A DNA stretch of 53,683 bases from Candidatus Fimousia stercorigallinarum (GCA_018715775.1 DVKZ01000083.1:1-53683); one strand, 5' to 3'; positions 10,529 through 19,400 are shown, counted from the stretch's first letter. The notes: generated by a model from the sequence alone, not told the origin. A program made the numbers and translations.

Positions 10529-11116
10529 TCAATCTTCTTCTCCCCGGAATACGATCTTACCGGTTCTCCAGTCCATATCATCAACGATAGCAAGAGATTC
10601 CAGATGAATTCCCTTGTCTCGGATGATTTTGCCTCCAATCTGAAATCCTTTTTCAATCATGACAGATGCACCAACCAACTCTGCACCGGAAATTTCCACA
10701 AGATTTGCCAACCCTTCCAGCGCTTTTCCATTCGCTAGAAAATCATCGATCAATAAAACCTTATCTCCTTTGCCAAGAAAGTCTTTCGATACGATAATGT
10801 CATAAATCCTTCCATGAGTAAAGGATTCTACCTTTGTTGTATATACTTCACCGCTGATATTTTTAGTTTTGGATTTTTTTGCAAAAACTACCGGTACATC
10901 AAATTCTTCTGCTACAATACATGCAATTCCAATTCCTGACGCTTCAATCGTCAGAATCTTATTAATCTCTTCTCCTTCAAAACGTCGTTTTAATTCTTTT
11001 CCAATTTCACGAAATAACTTGACATCCATTTGATGGTTTAAAAAACTATCAACTTTTAATACATTTCCCTGTTTTACAATTCCATCTTTTCTAATACGAT
11101 CTTTTAATAGCTGCAT
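10529..11116 (-). CDS. xpt: Xanthine phosphoribosyltransferase
   Basis: A 195-residue cytoplasmic salvage enzyme that converts xanthine and PRPP to XMP. The N-terminus MQLLKDRIRKDGIV and the SFLNHQMDV segment are typical of Xpt. The PRPP-binding loop is VLLIDDFLANGKA (about residues 123-135). The gene neighbours the xanthine dehydrogenase cluster, so salvage and oxidation of the same purine are encoded side by side. It has a good AAGGAG site. I looked for a purine riboswitch in the 78-base gap upstream and found none. Confidence 0.93.
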   Translation of the reverse strand: MQLLKDRIRKDGIVKQGNVLKVDSFLNHQMDVKLFREIGKELKRRFEGEEINKILTIEASGIGIACIVAEEFDVPVVFAKKSKTKNISGEVYTTKVESFTHGRIYDIIVSKDFLGKGDKVLLIDDFLANGKALEGLANLVEISGAELVGASVMIEKGFQIGGKIIRDKGIHLESLAIVDDMDWRTGKIVFRGEED

Positions 11117-11194
11117 GTTATTCTCCTTATGTCTCTGTTCTTCTCTATAAGATGATACGGTCTTGTTTATTATAGATAATCATATCACACAATT

Positions 11195-12517
11195 CTATTT
11201 CTGCTCAATAAAATTTGCAATTTTTTCGAATTCTTTCTTCAAACTGAGGATTTTCGCATCTTCTCCCGCCAGATTTGCCAGTTTTACTGCTCTTTCTCTC
11301 AGGCAGTCATCATCTGCCTGATTCAGCACAAGAATCGTTTCGGCATCCGGATATTGCGCCCGCATTCTCTCCAAATACCCTTTCTGCAGGATTTGTGCAG
11401 CAATGCTTTCATCGATGATCTCATCCGCTTCAGCGATCTGATCCGCCAGCAAATATCGATGGCAAGCATCTTTCATTTTCTGTCCCAACGCACTCAAACC
11501 AAATACGACGCAGATCTGATCCGCATCCGGATAGACGACCGGCTCTTCCTCTCCTGGGAACTTTGCCGGAAGCCGTTTCGAACCATCCGCCTCAATGCAG
11601 ATCACATCTGCATAGGATGCGATCTTATGATATAAATCGTCTCCGATCCATGTAAATTTTTTTTCGGAACCTTCCTTTTTTCCTGCCACAACGATCAGTT
11701 GACTGTCAAACGCCTGCCAAACCTGCTCTATAAAAAGCTCCGGATCTTCATCCAACAAGATCATTCCCTTTTCCCGCACCATATGCGTTGTTGTCAGAAT
11801 CAGCACCTTTTTTCCTTTCCGACTGTACTTCTGTGCCAAATAATGAAGCAGAGATGTTTTTCCGCCGGAACCAACTGCATAAATCCGAAATTCCCGTTTT
11901 TGACCTTTTTGTTCACATGCATCCTGAAAATCAGCGAAATTATCCACATCTTTTCGCTCTTTTTCCACCGGCAGCTGAAACTCGAATATTTCTTCCGGAT
12001 GTCTTCTCATCACAGCCCGTCCTCCCTGATCCCCCGTCAGGGCTTTCAGCTCTTCTACATAATCCTGACGAAAGATTCCCGGATTCCCCGGTACTTCGCC
12101 GTACATCACGCTTCCGGCTTTTTTCCCGGAACGAAGAAATTCCGAAATAAAACGAACGATCGTCTCCGCCCTGATAAATGGCTGATCGGCCGCTTGAAAC
12201 AGATAGCAGCTGTTTTCTTCCGCTTTGATGTTCTGCAACGCATTTCGAATAGAATAAGACATTCCCTTTTTGCTTTCTTCGCTAAACAGAGCCATCACAC
12301 AATCTTCCTTACTACAATGATCAAAAATCTCCGGATACTGCGTCACTACGTATATATGGCAATTTTCAAACATTTTAGCCGCTTCTTTTAACTGCTCCAG
12401 TCCATATTGATACAACGGCTTTCCATGAATGTCCTGCAGTAATTTATTTGTATGTTTTCCATTGATGAAAAACCGGCGGCTGTTTCCAGCCGCCAGATAG
12501 ATCATATTAATTTTCAT
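11195..12517 (-). CDS. Fused MobA-like nucleotidyltransferase / YqeC selenium-hydroxylase accessory protein
   Basis: A 440-residue two-domain protein. Residues 1-200 are a MobA/MocA-like NTP transferase (LAAGNSRRF near residue 8, AADQPF near 107), a family that attaches CMP to molybdopterin in hydroxylases. Residues 210-440 match YqeC: a P-loop-like VGSGGKTSLL, the TTTTHM segment and an EADGS motif. YqeC is a marker of selenium-dependent molybdenum hydroxylases. The gene begins inside the last codons of xdhA (11-base overlap), so it is cotranslated with the enzyme it probably matures. In many genomes the two domains are separate genes. Confidence 0.8.
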   Translation of the reverse strand: MKINMIYLAAGNSRRFFINGKHTNKLLQDIHGKPLYQYGLEQLKEAAKMFENCHIYVVTQYPEIFDHCSKEDCVMALFSEESKKGMSYSIRNALQNIKAEENSCYLFQAADQPFIRAETIVRFISEFLRSGKKAGSVMYGEVPGNPGIFRQDYVEELKALTGDQGGRAVMRRHPEEIFEFQLPVEKERKDVDNFADFQDACEQKGQKREFRIYAVGSGGKTSLLHYLAQKYSRKGKKVLILTTTHMVREKGMILLDEDPELFIEQVWQAFDSQLIVVAGKKEGSEKKFTWIGDDLYHKIASYADVICIEADGSKRLPAKFPGEEEPVVYPDADQICVVFGLSALGQKMKDACHRYLLADQIAEADEIIDESIAAQILQKGYLERMRAQYPDAETILVLNQADDDCLRERAVKLANLAGEDAKILSLKKEFEKIANFIEQK

Positions 12518-14792
12518 GTTCTAAAAGCCCCATTGCAATCTGTTCCGGGGTAACCGGCAGTTCATAAAAACGAAGTCCGGTCGCATTATAAATCGCATGT
12601 GTTAAAGCCGCCAGAGGCGTATTGATCACGACTTCCCCGATTGACTTCGCACCATATGGTCCGGTCGGCTCGTAGCTGCTCTCAAATTCAACTCTGAGTT
12701 TCCCCATATCCATACGGGTTGGAATCTTATATTGCATAAATGAATTTTCTCGTAATCTTCCCTTTTCATTATACGTAACATTTTCGGACAGAACCATACC
12801 GATTCCCTGAACGATACCGCCCTCTGCCTGTACTCTTGCAAGATTCGGATTAACGACCGTTCCGCAGTCCACAACAGAAACATACTGGATCACTTCTACA
12901 TAACCGGTTTCTTTATCCACTTCAATCTCGGCAATGCCGACCATAAATGGCGGCGGAGAAACCGGCGAAGAACAGGTCGCGGTAAACTGAAATTCCTGAT
13001 TGTTATTTACCATTGATTTTGTAGCAATATCAATAAGAGAAACTTCTTTTCCATCTTTTAGGTTCCGTACATAATCTCCATCAAACTCCAGCGCATCAAT
13101 ATCTTCCGTACCGAGCATCTGCGCACCGACTTTCATGATCGCTTCTTTTAACTGATTTGCTGCCTTCTGAGTTGCCAGACCAGTCACATATGTGGTACTC
13201 GATGCATATGATCCGGAGTCATACGGAGAAATATCCGTATCCGCAGAATAAGAAACGATTCGATCGATATCACAATCAAGCTCTTCTGCTGCCATCTGCG
13301 CAAGAATCGTATCACAGCCGGTTCCCATATCGCCGGCGCCGAGCGTCAGCGTATAAAAGCCATCATCATTCAGCTTGATGGTCGCCCCACCGACATCACA
13401 GCCGGAAATCGCCGATCCCTGCATAGCCAGCGATACGCCGACACTTCTGACTTTTCCATTTCCCATATCTCTGCAAGGGAACTTTTCATCCCACTGAATC
13501 ATCTCTTTTGCACGGGTAAGACAACGATCTAAGGAACAGCTTACTGCAGTCTCTCCATAATAAGAAGGCATCTTTTCTCCTTCTTTTACCATGTTCATTT
13601 CACGAAGTTTGATCGGATCAATATTTAATTCTGCCGCAAGCTTATTCACTGTAGATTCTACTGCAAAAATCCCCTGCGTTGCACCATATCCGCGATAAGC
13701 TCCTGCAGACTGCACATTTGTATAAACAACATCATAATCGAACCGGTATGCTTCCAGATCTCCATATAAAGAAATTGATTTGTGCCCGGATAATCCAACA
13801 GTCGTCGGTCCGTGTTCTCCAAAAGCTCCTGTATTTGACAGTGTATAAATACCGATGGCGCGGATGTGTCCGTCTTTCGTTGCACCGATCTTACAGGTCA
13901 CCTCCATCTCATGACGCGGTGATGCCTGAATCTGGCTCTCTTCTCTTGTATATATGATTTTTGCAGGCTTTCCGGTTTTCCATGTAACAAATGCCGGAAA
14001 GACTTCCGCTACCGAAGTCTGTTTTGATCCAAAACCACCTCCGATACGAGGTTTCATAACACGGATCTTGGATTTTGGTATATCCAGAGCATGTCCCAAA
14101 ATTCTGCGGATATGGAATACAATCTGTGTAGAGCTGACAACATTTAGTCTTCCATACGTATCCATATACGTAAATGTACGGAATGTCTCCATCGGCGTCT
14201 GATTATTCGCCTTTGTGTGGTATGTGCCCTCTACTACCACGTCGCAGTCTTCCATGACTTTATCATAGTCTCCATATGTGCTGCGGTCGGAAGCAGCAAG
14301 ATTTCGTTTATTATCCGCACCAACCTGGCATTTTGCCAGCCAGTTGTCTTCCGGATGAATTAAAATATCACTGTCTTTGGACTTATGAAAATCCAGGATC
14401 GGCTCTAATACCTGATACTTTACCTTAATCAGCTTTAATGCCCGGTTTACCGTCTTTTCATCCACGCCGGCCACGATCGCGACCGGATCTCCGACGAAAC
14501 GCACCCTCTGATCCAGAATCAGACGATCATATGGACTTGGTTCCGGATAAGTCTGTCCCGCCATTGTAAAACGCTTCTGCGGAACATCTTTATACGTATA
14601 GATCACTTCGATCCCCGGAACTTTCATCGCCCTGCTCGTATCGATTTCCTCGATCAATGCATGCGCATGCGGACTTCGAAGCAATTTTACGATCAAGCAG
14701 TCTTTCGGGGCAATATCATCTGTATAAACGGGTTTTCCGGTCACTAACGACATCGCATCTTTTTTTCTGATCGGTTGATTTACCACTCTCAT
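12507..14792 (-). CDS. xdhA: Xanthine dehydrogenase family, molybdopterin-binding subunit
   Basis: A 761-residue large subunit of a molybdenum hydroxylase that oxidises purines such as hypoxanthine and xanthine. The Moco-binding segments are seen in order: GGGFGSKQ (about 253), AYRGYGATQG (about 367), MGTGCDTILAQMA (about 490) and the C-terminal YGAKSIGEV with the active-site Glu (about 720). Length is normal. It is the third gene of an FAD-FeS-Mo operon. Neighbouring xpt and YqeC suggest a purine substrate and a labile selenium ligand on Mo. Substrate specificity is inferred, not shown. Confidence 0.88.
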   Translation of the reverse strand: MRVVNQPIRKKDAMSLVTGKPVYTDDIAPKDCLIVKLLRSPHAHALIEEIDTSRAMKVPGIEVIYTYKDVPQKRFTMAGQTYPEPSPYDRLILDQRVRFVGDPVAIVAGVDEKTVNRALKLIKVKYQVLEPILDFHKSKDSDILIHPEDNWLAKCQVGADNKRNLAASDRSTYGDYDKVMEDCDVVVEGTYHTKANNQTPMETFRTFTYMDTYGRLNVVSSTQIVFHIRRILGHALDIPKSKIRVMKPRIGGGFGSKQTSVAEVFPAFVTWKTGKPAKIIYTREESQIQASPRHEMEVTCKIGATKDGHIRAIGIYTLSNTGAFGEHGPTTVGLSGHKSISLYGDLEAYRFDYDVVYTNVQSAGAYRGYGATQGIFAVESTVNKLAAELNIDPIKLREMNMVKEGEKMPSYYGETAVSCSLDRCLTRAKEMIQWDEKFPCRDMGNGKVRSVGVSLAMQGSAISGCDVGGATIKLNDDGFYTLTLGAGDMGTGCDTILAQMAAEELDCDIDRIVSYSADTDISPYDSGSYASSTTYVTGLATQKAANQLKEAIMKVGAQMLGTEDIDALEFDGDYVRNLKDGKEVSLIDIATKSMVNNNQEFQFTATCSSPVSPPPFMVGIAEIEVDKETGYVEVIQYVSVVDCGTVVNPNLARVQAEGGIVQGIGMVLSENVTYNEKGRLRENSFMQYKIPTRMDMGKLRVEFESSYEPTGPYGAKSIGEVVINTPLAALTHAIYNATGLRFYELPVTPEQIAMGLLEHEN

Positions 14793-14795
14793 ACT

Positions 14796-15269
14796 CTATT
14801 CCCCCTTCTGCTCTTTTGCTTTTTTATATTCCAAAAATGCCAGGATTCCCCGTAACTGTCCTTCATAACCGGAACAGCGGCATAAGTTTCCTGATAAATA
14901 TTCTTTGATTTCTTCTTCTGACGGATATGGGTTTTCACGGAACAGAGCGATCGCATTCATAATAAATCCCGGATTGCAGAATCCACATTGCTCTGCACCC
15001 TGATCCGCAATAAATGCTCCAAATTCTTCTGCTTCCTCCTGCAGTCCTTCTAAAGTCGTTACCTTTCTGCCATCCGCTCTGACTGCAAGCGTCGAACAGG
15101 AAAGCACCGGTTTGTCATCCAGAAATACCGTACATAATCCGCAGTTTGCTGTTTCACAGCCGCGTTTTACACTATAACATCCCTGGGAACGAACAAAATC
15201 AAGCAGCAGCATATCCACATCGACTTCTGCTGTTACCTTTTTTTCATTTAACATCATACTGATCTTCAC
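14796..15269 (-). CDS. xdhC: Xanthine dehydrogenase family, [2Fe-2S] subunit
   Basis: A 157-residue electron-transfer subunit with two iron-sulfur clusters. The N-terminal plant-type ferredoxin cluster is bound by CETANCGLC and a later Cys (LSCS). The C-terminal helical domain binds the second through CGFCNPG and CRCSGY. All eight cysteines are present. It overlaps the FAD gene by four bases and is three bases from the large subunit, so the three subunits are made in step. Confidence 0.92.
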   Translation of the reverse strand: MKISMMLNEKKVTAEVDVDMLLLDFVRSQGCYSVKRGCETANCGLCTVFLDDKPVLSCSTLAVRADGRKVTTLEGLQEEAEEFGAFIADQGAEQCGFCNPGFIMNAIALFRENPYPSEEEIKEYLSGNLCRCSGYEGQLRGILAFLEYKKAKEQKGE

Positions 15270-16060
15270 TGTTGTCCACCTCCCAGCTGTAAAAGTGACC
15301 GCCGTACAACCACTTTGATCAAATGACTGCGGTATTCTTTACTGCCGCGCATATTTGATCCGGTACGAACCTGTTTAGAAACATAATCTCCAAATGCTCT
15401 TGCACTCTTCTCTGTAATTCCTTCTTTCAAAATTCCCGTCTGATCTTCAACCGCTGTCGCTCTATATGGTCTGGCACCGATCACTGCCGTCACCTGATCT
15501 CCGGCTTTCGAAACCGCACATGCGATCGTCGGAAAATCTGTCTTTGTATTACGGACACTCATGTATACGACATCCATCGGTGTTTTTTTAACAATCAGAC
15601 GGACCAGGATATCATTGTCCTTTTCCATATAGGCAAACGTACGAAGCGGAACGATACCGCCTTTATACAATTCCACATAAGAATCCAACGCCATAAACAT
15701 CGTAAGAACATCTGAAAATCCAAATCTCCCAAAGACACTTCCTCCAACGGTTGCCACATTGCGGAACTGAACGCCTACGATATGACGGACACTTTCTCTG
15801 ACTGCCCCATTCGTGTATTCATTTAATCCTACATGCGTTTCTATATCACGCAGCGTCACCATACATCCAATCCGAAACTCTTCCTCTGTCTCTTCAATTG
15901 TATCCAGACCGAGACCAGACAGATCAATGACTGTACCGATATTATGGTTTTCCATCTTCATCCAGAGCATACCGCCGATGATCTTACTCGTCTTCTTCTG
16001 GTTCCATTCATATGCCTCTTCCAAGTTTGCCGCCTTTTGATAGTTACTGAACGTCAGCAT
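15266..16060 (-). CDS. xdhB: Xanthine dehydrogenase family, FAD-binding subunit
   Basis: A 264-residue flavoprotein subunit of the CO-dehydrogenase flavoprotein type. FAD-contact segments are KIIGGMLWMKM near residue 25 and TVGGSVFGRFGFSD near residue 103. The start was set at the ATG with GGAGGAGG seven bases upstream; an in-frame ATG nine codons earlier lacks a site. It passes electrons from the FeS subunit to NAD+ or another acceptor. It follows rpiB by about 45 bases and may share its transcript. Confidence 0.88.
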   Translation of the reverse strand: MLTFSNYQKAANLEEAYEWNQKKTSKIIGGMLWMKMENHNIGTVIDLSGLGLDTIEETEEEFRIGCMVTLRDIETHVGLNEYTNGAVRESVRHIVGVQFRNVATVGGSVFGRFGFSDVLTMFMALDSYVELYKGGIVPLRTFAYMEKDNDILVRLIVKKTPMDVVYMSVRNTKTDFPTIACAVSKAGDQVTAVIGARPYRATAVEDQTGILKEGITEKSARAFGDYVSKQVRTGSNMRGSKEYRSHLIKVVVRRSLLQLGGGQQ

Positions 16061-16104
16061 AATAAACCTCCTCCGTGTTGCAGACAATGCGATGGTACAT
16101 AACT

Positions 16105-16533
16105 CTAATCCTCAATCATCTGAATTCTTCTCAGATGTCTTTCGTCATTGGAAAACGGGGTATCTAAAAAAGTATCTACGATCTTAATCGCCAGTCCCGG
16201 TCCAGTTACTCTGGCTCCTAAAGCGACAATATTGGCATCATTATGTTCTCTTGTTGCCTGTGCACTGAAACAATCGCCGCATAAAGCTGCGCGGATCCCC
16301 TTTATTTTATTTGCTGTAATTGAAATACCAATTCCTGTTCCGCAGATCAAGATTCCTTTTTCACATTCTCCTGATACGATTGCATTGGCAACTGCTTTTG
16401 CATAAACAGGATAATCAACGGCCTCTGTGCTATAACAGCCGTAATCCTTATAATCCAATCCTCTGTCCTTTAAATGTTCTATGATTTCTTGTTTTAACGC
16501 GTATCCGCCGTGGTCACAACCAATTGCTATCAT
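16105..16533 (-). CDS. rpiB: Ribose-5-phosphate isomerase B
   Basis: A 142-residue RpiB/LacAB-family isomerase that interconverts ribose 5-phosphate and ribulose 5-phosphate. The phosphate site IGCDHGGYALK (residues 3-13) and the catalytic Cys in GILICGTGIGIS (about 64-75) are intact, as are NDANIVALGAR and the C-terminal F.ndERH region. The order sua5-ywlE-rpiB matches the ywlC-ywlE-ywlF arrangement of Bacillus. Confidence 0.93.
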   Translation of the reverse strand: MIAIGCDHGGYALKQEIIEHLKDRGLDYKDYGCYSTEAVDYPVYAKAVANAIVSGECEKGILICGTGIGISITANKIKGIRAALCGDCFSAQATREHNDANIVALGARVTGPGLAIKIVDTFLDTPFSNDERHLRRIQMIED

Positions 16534-16551
16534 CTTTTCTCCTTCCTTTAC

Positions 16552-16998
16552 TTAAGCAAATTTTATCTTCCATATTTTATCTATAAGCTGCTTGATCTGT
16601 AAAAAGCAACACTCATATTCTTCCCTGCTTTTTCCGTATGGATCCTTAATATCGCCAACTTCCCCTGCATATTCATAAATCGTGGCAACCTCTAAAAATC
16701 CTTCATAATTCTCCAATACTTTCTTTTTCTGGTCTTCTGTCATGGTAATAATAACGGTATCTTCTGTAATTTCTTCCTGTATTAACGGTGCGGAAGTAAA
16801 ATCCGCATCAGTATAACCATGAGAGCGTACGATTTGTGCAGCGCCGGGATGCACCGGTTCTTCAAATAATACGACCAGTCCTCTCGAACAGATCTGTACG
16901 ACCGATTGCAGTTTTGCCTCTTCTACTTTCTGTTTCATGACAGCTTCCGCCATAAAACTCCGGCACGTATTTGTCGTACTGACAAAAATATACTTCAC
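16552..16998 (-). CDS. YwlE-type low-molecular-weight phosphatase homologue with nucleophile Cys replaced by Ser
   Basis: A 148-residue LMW-PTP fold protein. The GTG start is chosen because AGGAGGG lies five bases upstream. Numbering then matches B. subtilis YwlE, the protein-arginine phosphatase. The P-loop reads VSTTNTCRS where the family has VCTGNTCRS: the catalytic Cys7 is Ser7 (codon AGT) and Gly9 is Thr9. Cys12, Arg13 and the arginine-specificity Thr11 remain, and the general-acid region is present as KDPYGKS. It should therefore bind but hardly hydrolyse phospho-substrates. The rest of the fold is full length with no frameshift, and the gene sits in the conserved sua5-ywlE-rpiB order. 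Confidence 0.85.
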   Translation of the reverse strand: MKYIFVSTTNTCRSFMAEAVMKQKVEEAKLQSVVQICSRGLVVLFEEPVHPGAAQIVRSHGYTDADFTSAPLIQEEITEDTVIITMTEDQKKKVLENYEGFLEVATIYEYAGEVGDIKDPYGKSREEYECCFLQIKQLIDKIWKIKFA

Positions 16999-17039
16999 CC
17001 AATCCCTCCTTTGCCTTCTATTATAATCATAATTCCATA

Positions 17040-18098
17040 TCAAACTTCTATTCTTTCATAACCTGCTGCTTTCATAAGCCGGTTCATAATGGCAAATCCA
17101 TTTTGACCGGATTCAAATACCTGTGAATAGATCAGGTCCACATCCTCATGATCAAACTGCCGGAGAACTGCGTATAACGAATGCGCGATCGTCCGATCAC
17201 TGCTGCTTGTGCCGATCGACAGTACAACATCTGCATCAAATAACGCAATCGTCTCGTCCGTTCCGATCACACCGACTTTTTTATCATTATCATGTGCTTC
17301 TTTTGTTTTCTTATTTATGTAGGAAATTACGTTATGTTCGCTTCCGGATACTAATACCAGCTTTGCCTTTGGCGCATAATGCCGGTACTTCATGCCTGGC
17401 GCTTTCGGTGCTGCACCTTCCATCCTCTTCATCTTCAATACTGCCGGATCGATCGCTACTGTCTCTCCGATCACTTCTTCCAGTTTCTCTTTTGTAATAA
17501 AGCCCGGACGAAGGATCATCGGCATGTCTCCGGAAAAATCAATAATTGTAGATTCAATGCCAATTCCCACCATGCCGCCGTCCAAGATCAGCGGAATCTT
17601 GCCTTCCATATCTTCATAAACATGTTCTGCCAGCGTTGGACTCGGTCTGCCGGAAGCATTTGCACTCGGAGCTGCGATCGGACATCCGCTTTTTGCAATA
17701 AGTGCCAAAGCGATCGGGTGATCCGGCATTCGGACTGCTACTGTAGAAAGACCTCCTGTCGTTTCCAAAGGAACAAGATCCGATTTATTTAAAATGATCG
17801 TCATCGGTCCCGGCCAGAAAGCCCTCATTGCCTTTTTCGCAGCCTCCGGAATCTCCTGTACCAGAGGTACTAACTGCTTTATATCAGAAATATGTAAAAT
17901 CAGCGGATTATCCGAAGGTCTTCCTTTTGCCGCATAAATTTTAGCAGAAGCTTCCGGATCAAGTCCGTTCGCTCCCAAACCATATACCGTTTCTGTCGGA
18001 AATGCGACCAATTCCTTTTTCTGAATCCACTGAGCCGCTTTTTCAATTGCCTTCTTATCTATCTTTTGTTGATCAAGTTTTATTATTTCTGTATTCAT
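17040..18098 (-). CDS. ywlC: Threonylcarbamoyl-AMP synthase (Sua5 type)
   Basis: A 352-residue enzyme that forms threonylcarbamoyl-AMP from Thr, bicarbonate and ATP for the t6A37 modification of ANN-decoding tRNAs. The YrdC domain (residues about 20-205) carries AFPTETVYGLGANG and the KGRPSDNPL loop. A C-terminal Sua5 domain (about 225-350) follows a linker, as in archaeal and Bacillus enzymes. I prefer the fourth in-frame Met; the first is too near the predicted transcription start. Confidence 0.92.
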   Translation of the reverse strand: MNTEIIKLDQQKIDKKAIEKAAQWIQKKELVAFPTETVYGLGANGLDPEASAKIYAAKGRPSDNPLILHISDIKQLVPLVQEIPEAAKKAMRAFWPGPMTIILNKSDLVPLETTGGLSTVAVRMPDHPIALALIAKSGCPIAAPSANASGRPSPTLAEHVYEDMEGKIPLILDGGMVGIGIESTIIDFSGDMPMILRPGFITKEKLEEVIGETVAIDPAVLKMKRMEGAAPKAPGMKYRHYAPKAKLVLVSGSEHNVISYINKKTKEAHDNDKKVGVIGTDETIALFDADVVLSIGTSSSDRTIAHSLYAVLRQFDHEDVDLIYSQVFESGQNGFAIMNRLMKAAGYERIEV

Positions 18099-18118
18099 AA
18101 ACATCACTTCCCAATTTA

Positions 18119-18146
18119 ATTATAGCATAAAAACAAAACTTTACAA
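18119..18146 (-). promoter_or_regulatory. Promoter of the sua5-ywlE-rpiB genes
   Basis: On the minus strand TTGTAA, 16-bp spacer, TATAAT with a TGC extended -10. Transcription would start about 14 bases before the chosen ATG, giving a very short leader. Confidence 0.65.
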
Positions 18147-18210
18147 ATAATATTCTATTTCCCATATTTGAAGACATATAATAAATAGAATCTTCTATTG
18201 CGGAGTTTTT

Positions 18211-18888
18211 ATGAAGCGTATATTCTTTTCTTTTATTCTCATATTTATCTCCTATGTTTGTTCAAGACAAGGATATCAGATGGTCACCACCCTTATGGAG
18301 CCTGCAGAAAAAAAAACCGTCGTCATCGATCCCGGACACGGCGGAGAGGATCCGGGAAAAGTCGGCATCAATCAGGTTCTGGAAAAGGATATTAATTTGC
18401 AGATTTCCTTATATTTAAAAAAATATCTGGAGGCCAACGATGTCCATGTGATCATGACGCGAGAAACAGATGAAAGTCTGTCTACTTCTACAAGCAACCG
18501 CAAAACCTCAGATATGTCGAACCGAAAAGAAATTATATTTCAAAACAACCCTGCTGTAGCCATCAGCATCCATCAGAACAGCTATCCATCAGAAACTGTT
18601 CACGGTGCACAGGTTTTTTATGGACAAAATCATGAAAATAGTAAAGCTCTTGCGGAAATCCTGCAAAAAAATCTGTTGAAGATAGATCAGAACAATCACC
18701 GCGCTGCAAAATCCAATACTTCCTATTACCTTTTCCGAAATAACCCGTATACGACTGTCATCGTTGAATGTGGATTTTTATCAAATCCCGAAGAATCATC
18801 CTGGCTCAACGACGCCGATTATCAGAAAAAAATCGCCTGGCAGCTTCATCTCGGAATCATAGAATATATCAAAACAATACACGAATAA
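18211..18888 (+). CDS. cwlD: N-acetylmuramoyl-L-alanine amidase, CwlD-like
   Basis: A 225-residue Amidase_3 zinc enzyme with an N-terminal hydrophobic signal or anchor (residues 4-19). Metal-ligand motifs are VVIDPGHGGEDPG (about 37-49, His), a following Glu in NQVLEKD, SIHQN (His, about 121-125) and the catalytic Glu in VIVECGFLSNP (about 185-195). In spore formers CwlD removes peptides from muramic acid so that muramic lactam can form in the cortex. Its size and single-domain form fit CwlD better than a vegetative autolysin. It is monocistronic. Confidence 0.82.
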   Translation: MKRIFFSFILIFISYVCSRQGYQMVTTLMEPAEKKTVVIDPGHGGEDPGKVGINQVLEKDINLQISLYLKKYLEANDVHVIMTRETDESLSTSTSNRKTSDMSNRKEIIFQNNPAVAISIHQNSYPSETVHGAQVFYGQNHENSKALAEILQKNLLKIDQNNHRAAKSNTSYYLFRNNPYTTVIVECGFLSNPEESSWLNDADYQKKIAWQLHLGIIEYIKTIHE

Positions 18889-18904
18889 AAACGCTTATAA
18901 AGAA

Positions 18905-18936
18905 ACAACACCAGTATATAACTGGTGCTGTCTTTT
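18905..18936 (+). terminator. Intrinsic terminator after cwlD
   Basis: ACACCAGT and ACTGGTGCTGT pair around ATATA and are followed by TTTT on the plus strand, 15 bases after the cwlD stop. Confidence 0.75.
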
Positions 18937-18977
18937 GTAAACTAATATCATCGCTTATTCGGGCCATGGGTAATCGA

Positions 18978-19190
18978 TTAACAATCTGTTACCTTAATAT
19001 AATGTACTTTGCAAATCTCCCCTTTCTCATTTTCTTCAAAATCCTTCATATAACAGTTTTCTTCCTGCACGATCCGGTTCATAACTGCGAGATTCTCCTC
19101 TGTTACGGAAACATCTTCCACATCCACGTGATAACCGGAACGATAGTAATCCAGCAATCCACTGTTCAACGAAATCGTCTCTTTTTTCAT
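18978..19190 (-). CDS. Small acidic protein of unknown function
   Basis: A 70-residue protein I do not recognise. It is acidic in the middle (VEDVSVTEENL, KDFEENEKGE), has two Cys (positions about 46 and 60) and ends in Cys. No membrane segment or known motif is visible. Support for being a gene is a GGAGAAGG site about ten bases before the ATG and a consensus promoter upstream on the same strand. An overlapping 83-codon frame in the same region has Arg/Cys-rich shadow-like composition and looks less likely. Confidence 0.5.
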   Translation of the reverse strand: MKKETISLNSGLLDYYRSGYHVDVEDVSVTEENLAVMNRIVQEENCYMKDFEENEKGEICKVHYIKVTDC

Positions 19191-19365
19191 AATGCAACAC
19201 CTTCTCCATGGAATCTAAGACTGCTCCTTCATACCTTTTCGGAAAAAGACCAGATGATGCTGTGATAATATACGGAAAATTGCCCAATAGAATTTCTCTC
19301 TTATAGTGTTTTCATAAAACTTTGGGCATATAATAATATAAATAGAAAGTCAGCGCTTCTTTCTG
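19191..19365 (-). other. Long 5' leader of the small unknown gene
   Basis: About 175 bases lie between the predicted transcription start and the ATG. The leader contains an inverted pair TTGGGCA/TGCCCAA (19281-19287 with 19322-19328) that would close a roughly 35-base loop, and a local GAAAG...CTTTC hairpin around AGCGCT. No known riboswitch class was recognised. Confidence 0.35.
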
Positions 19366-19371
19366 AATACT

Positions 19372-19400
19372 ATTATACCTATATTTGGAAATTTTTTCAA
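19372..19400 (-). promoter_or_regulatory. Consensus promoter for the small unknown gene
   Basis: On the minus strand TTGAAA, 17-bp spacer, TATAAT: close to the ideal housekeeping promoter. Confidence 0.75.

Noticed and set aside
11117..11194. Purine riboswitch before xpt
   Set aside because: The 78-base gap lacks the conserved purine aptamer core and is too short for aptamer plus expression platform.
19036..19287. 83-codon frame overlapping the 70-codon gene
   Set aside because: It needs a TTG start, and its second half is Arg/Cys/Gly-rich like a shadow frame.
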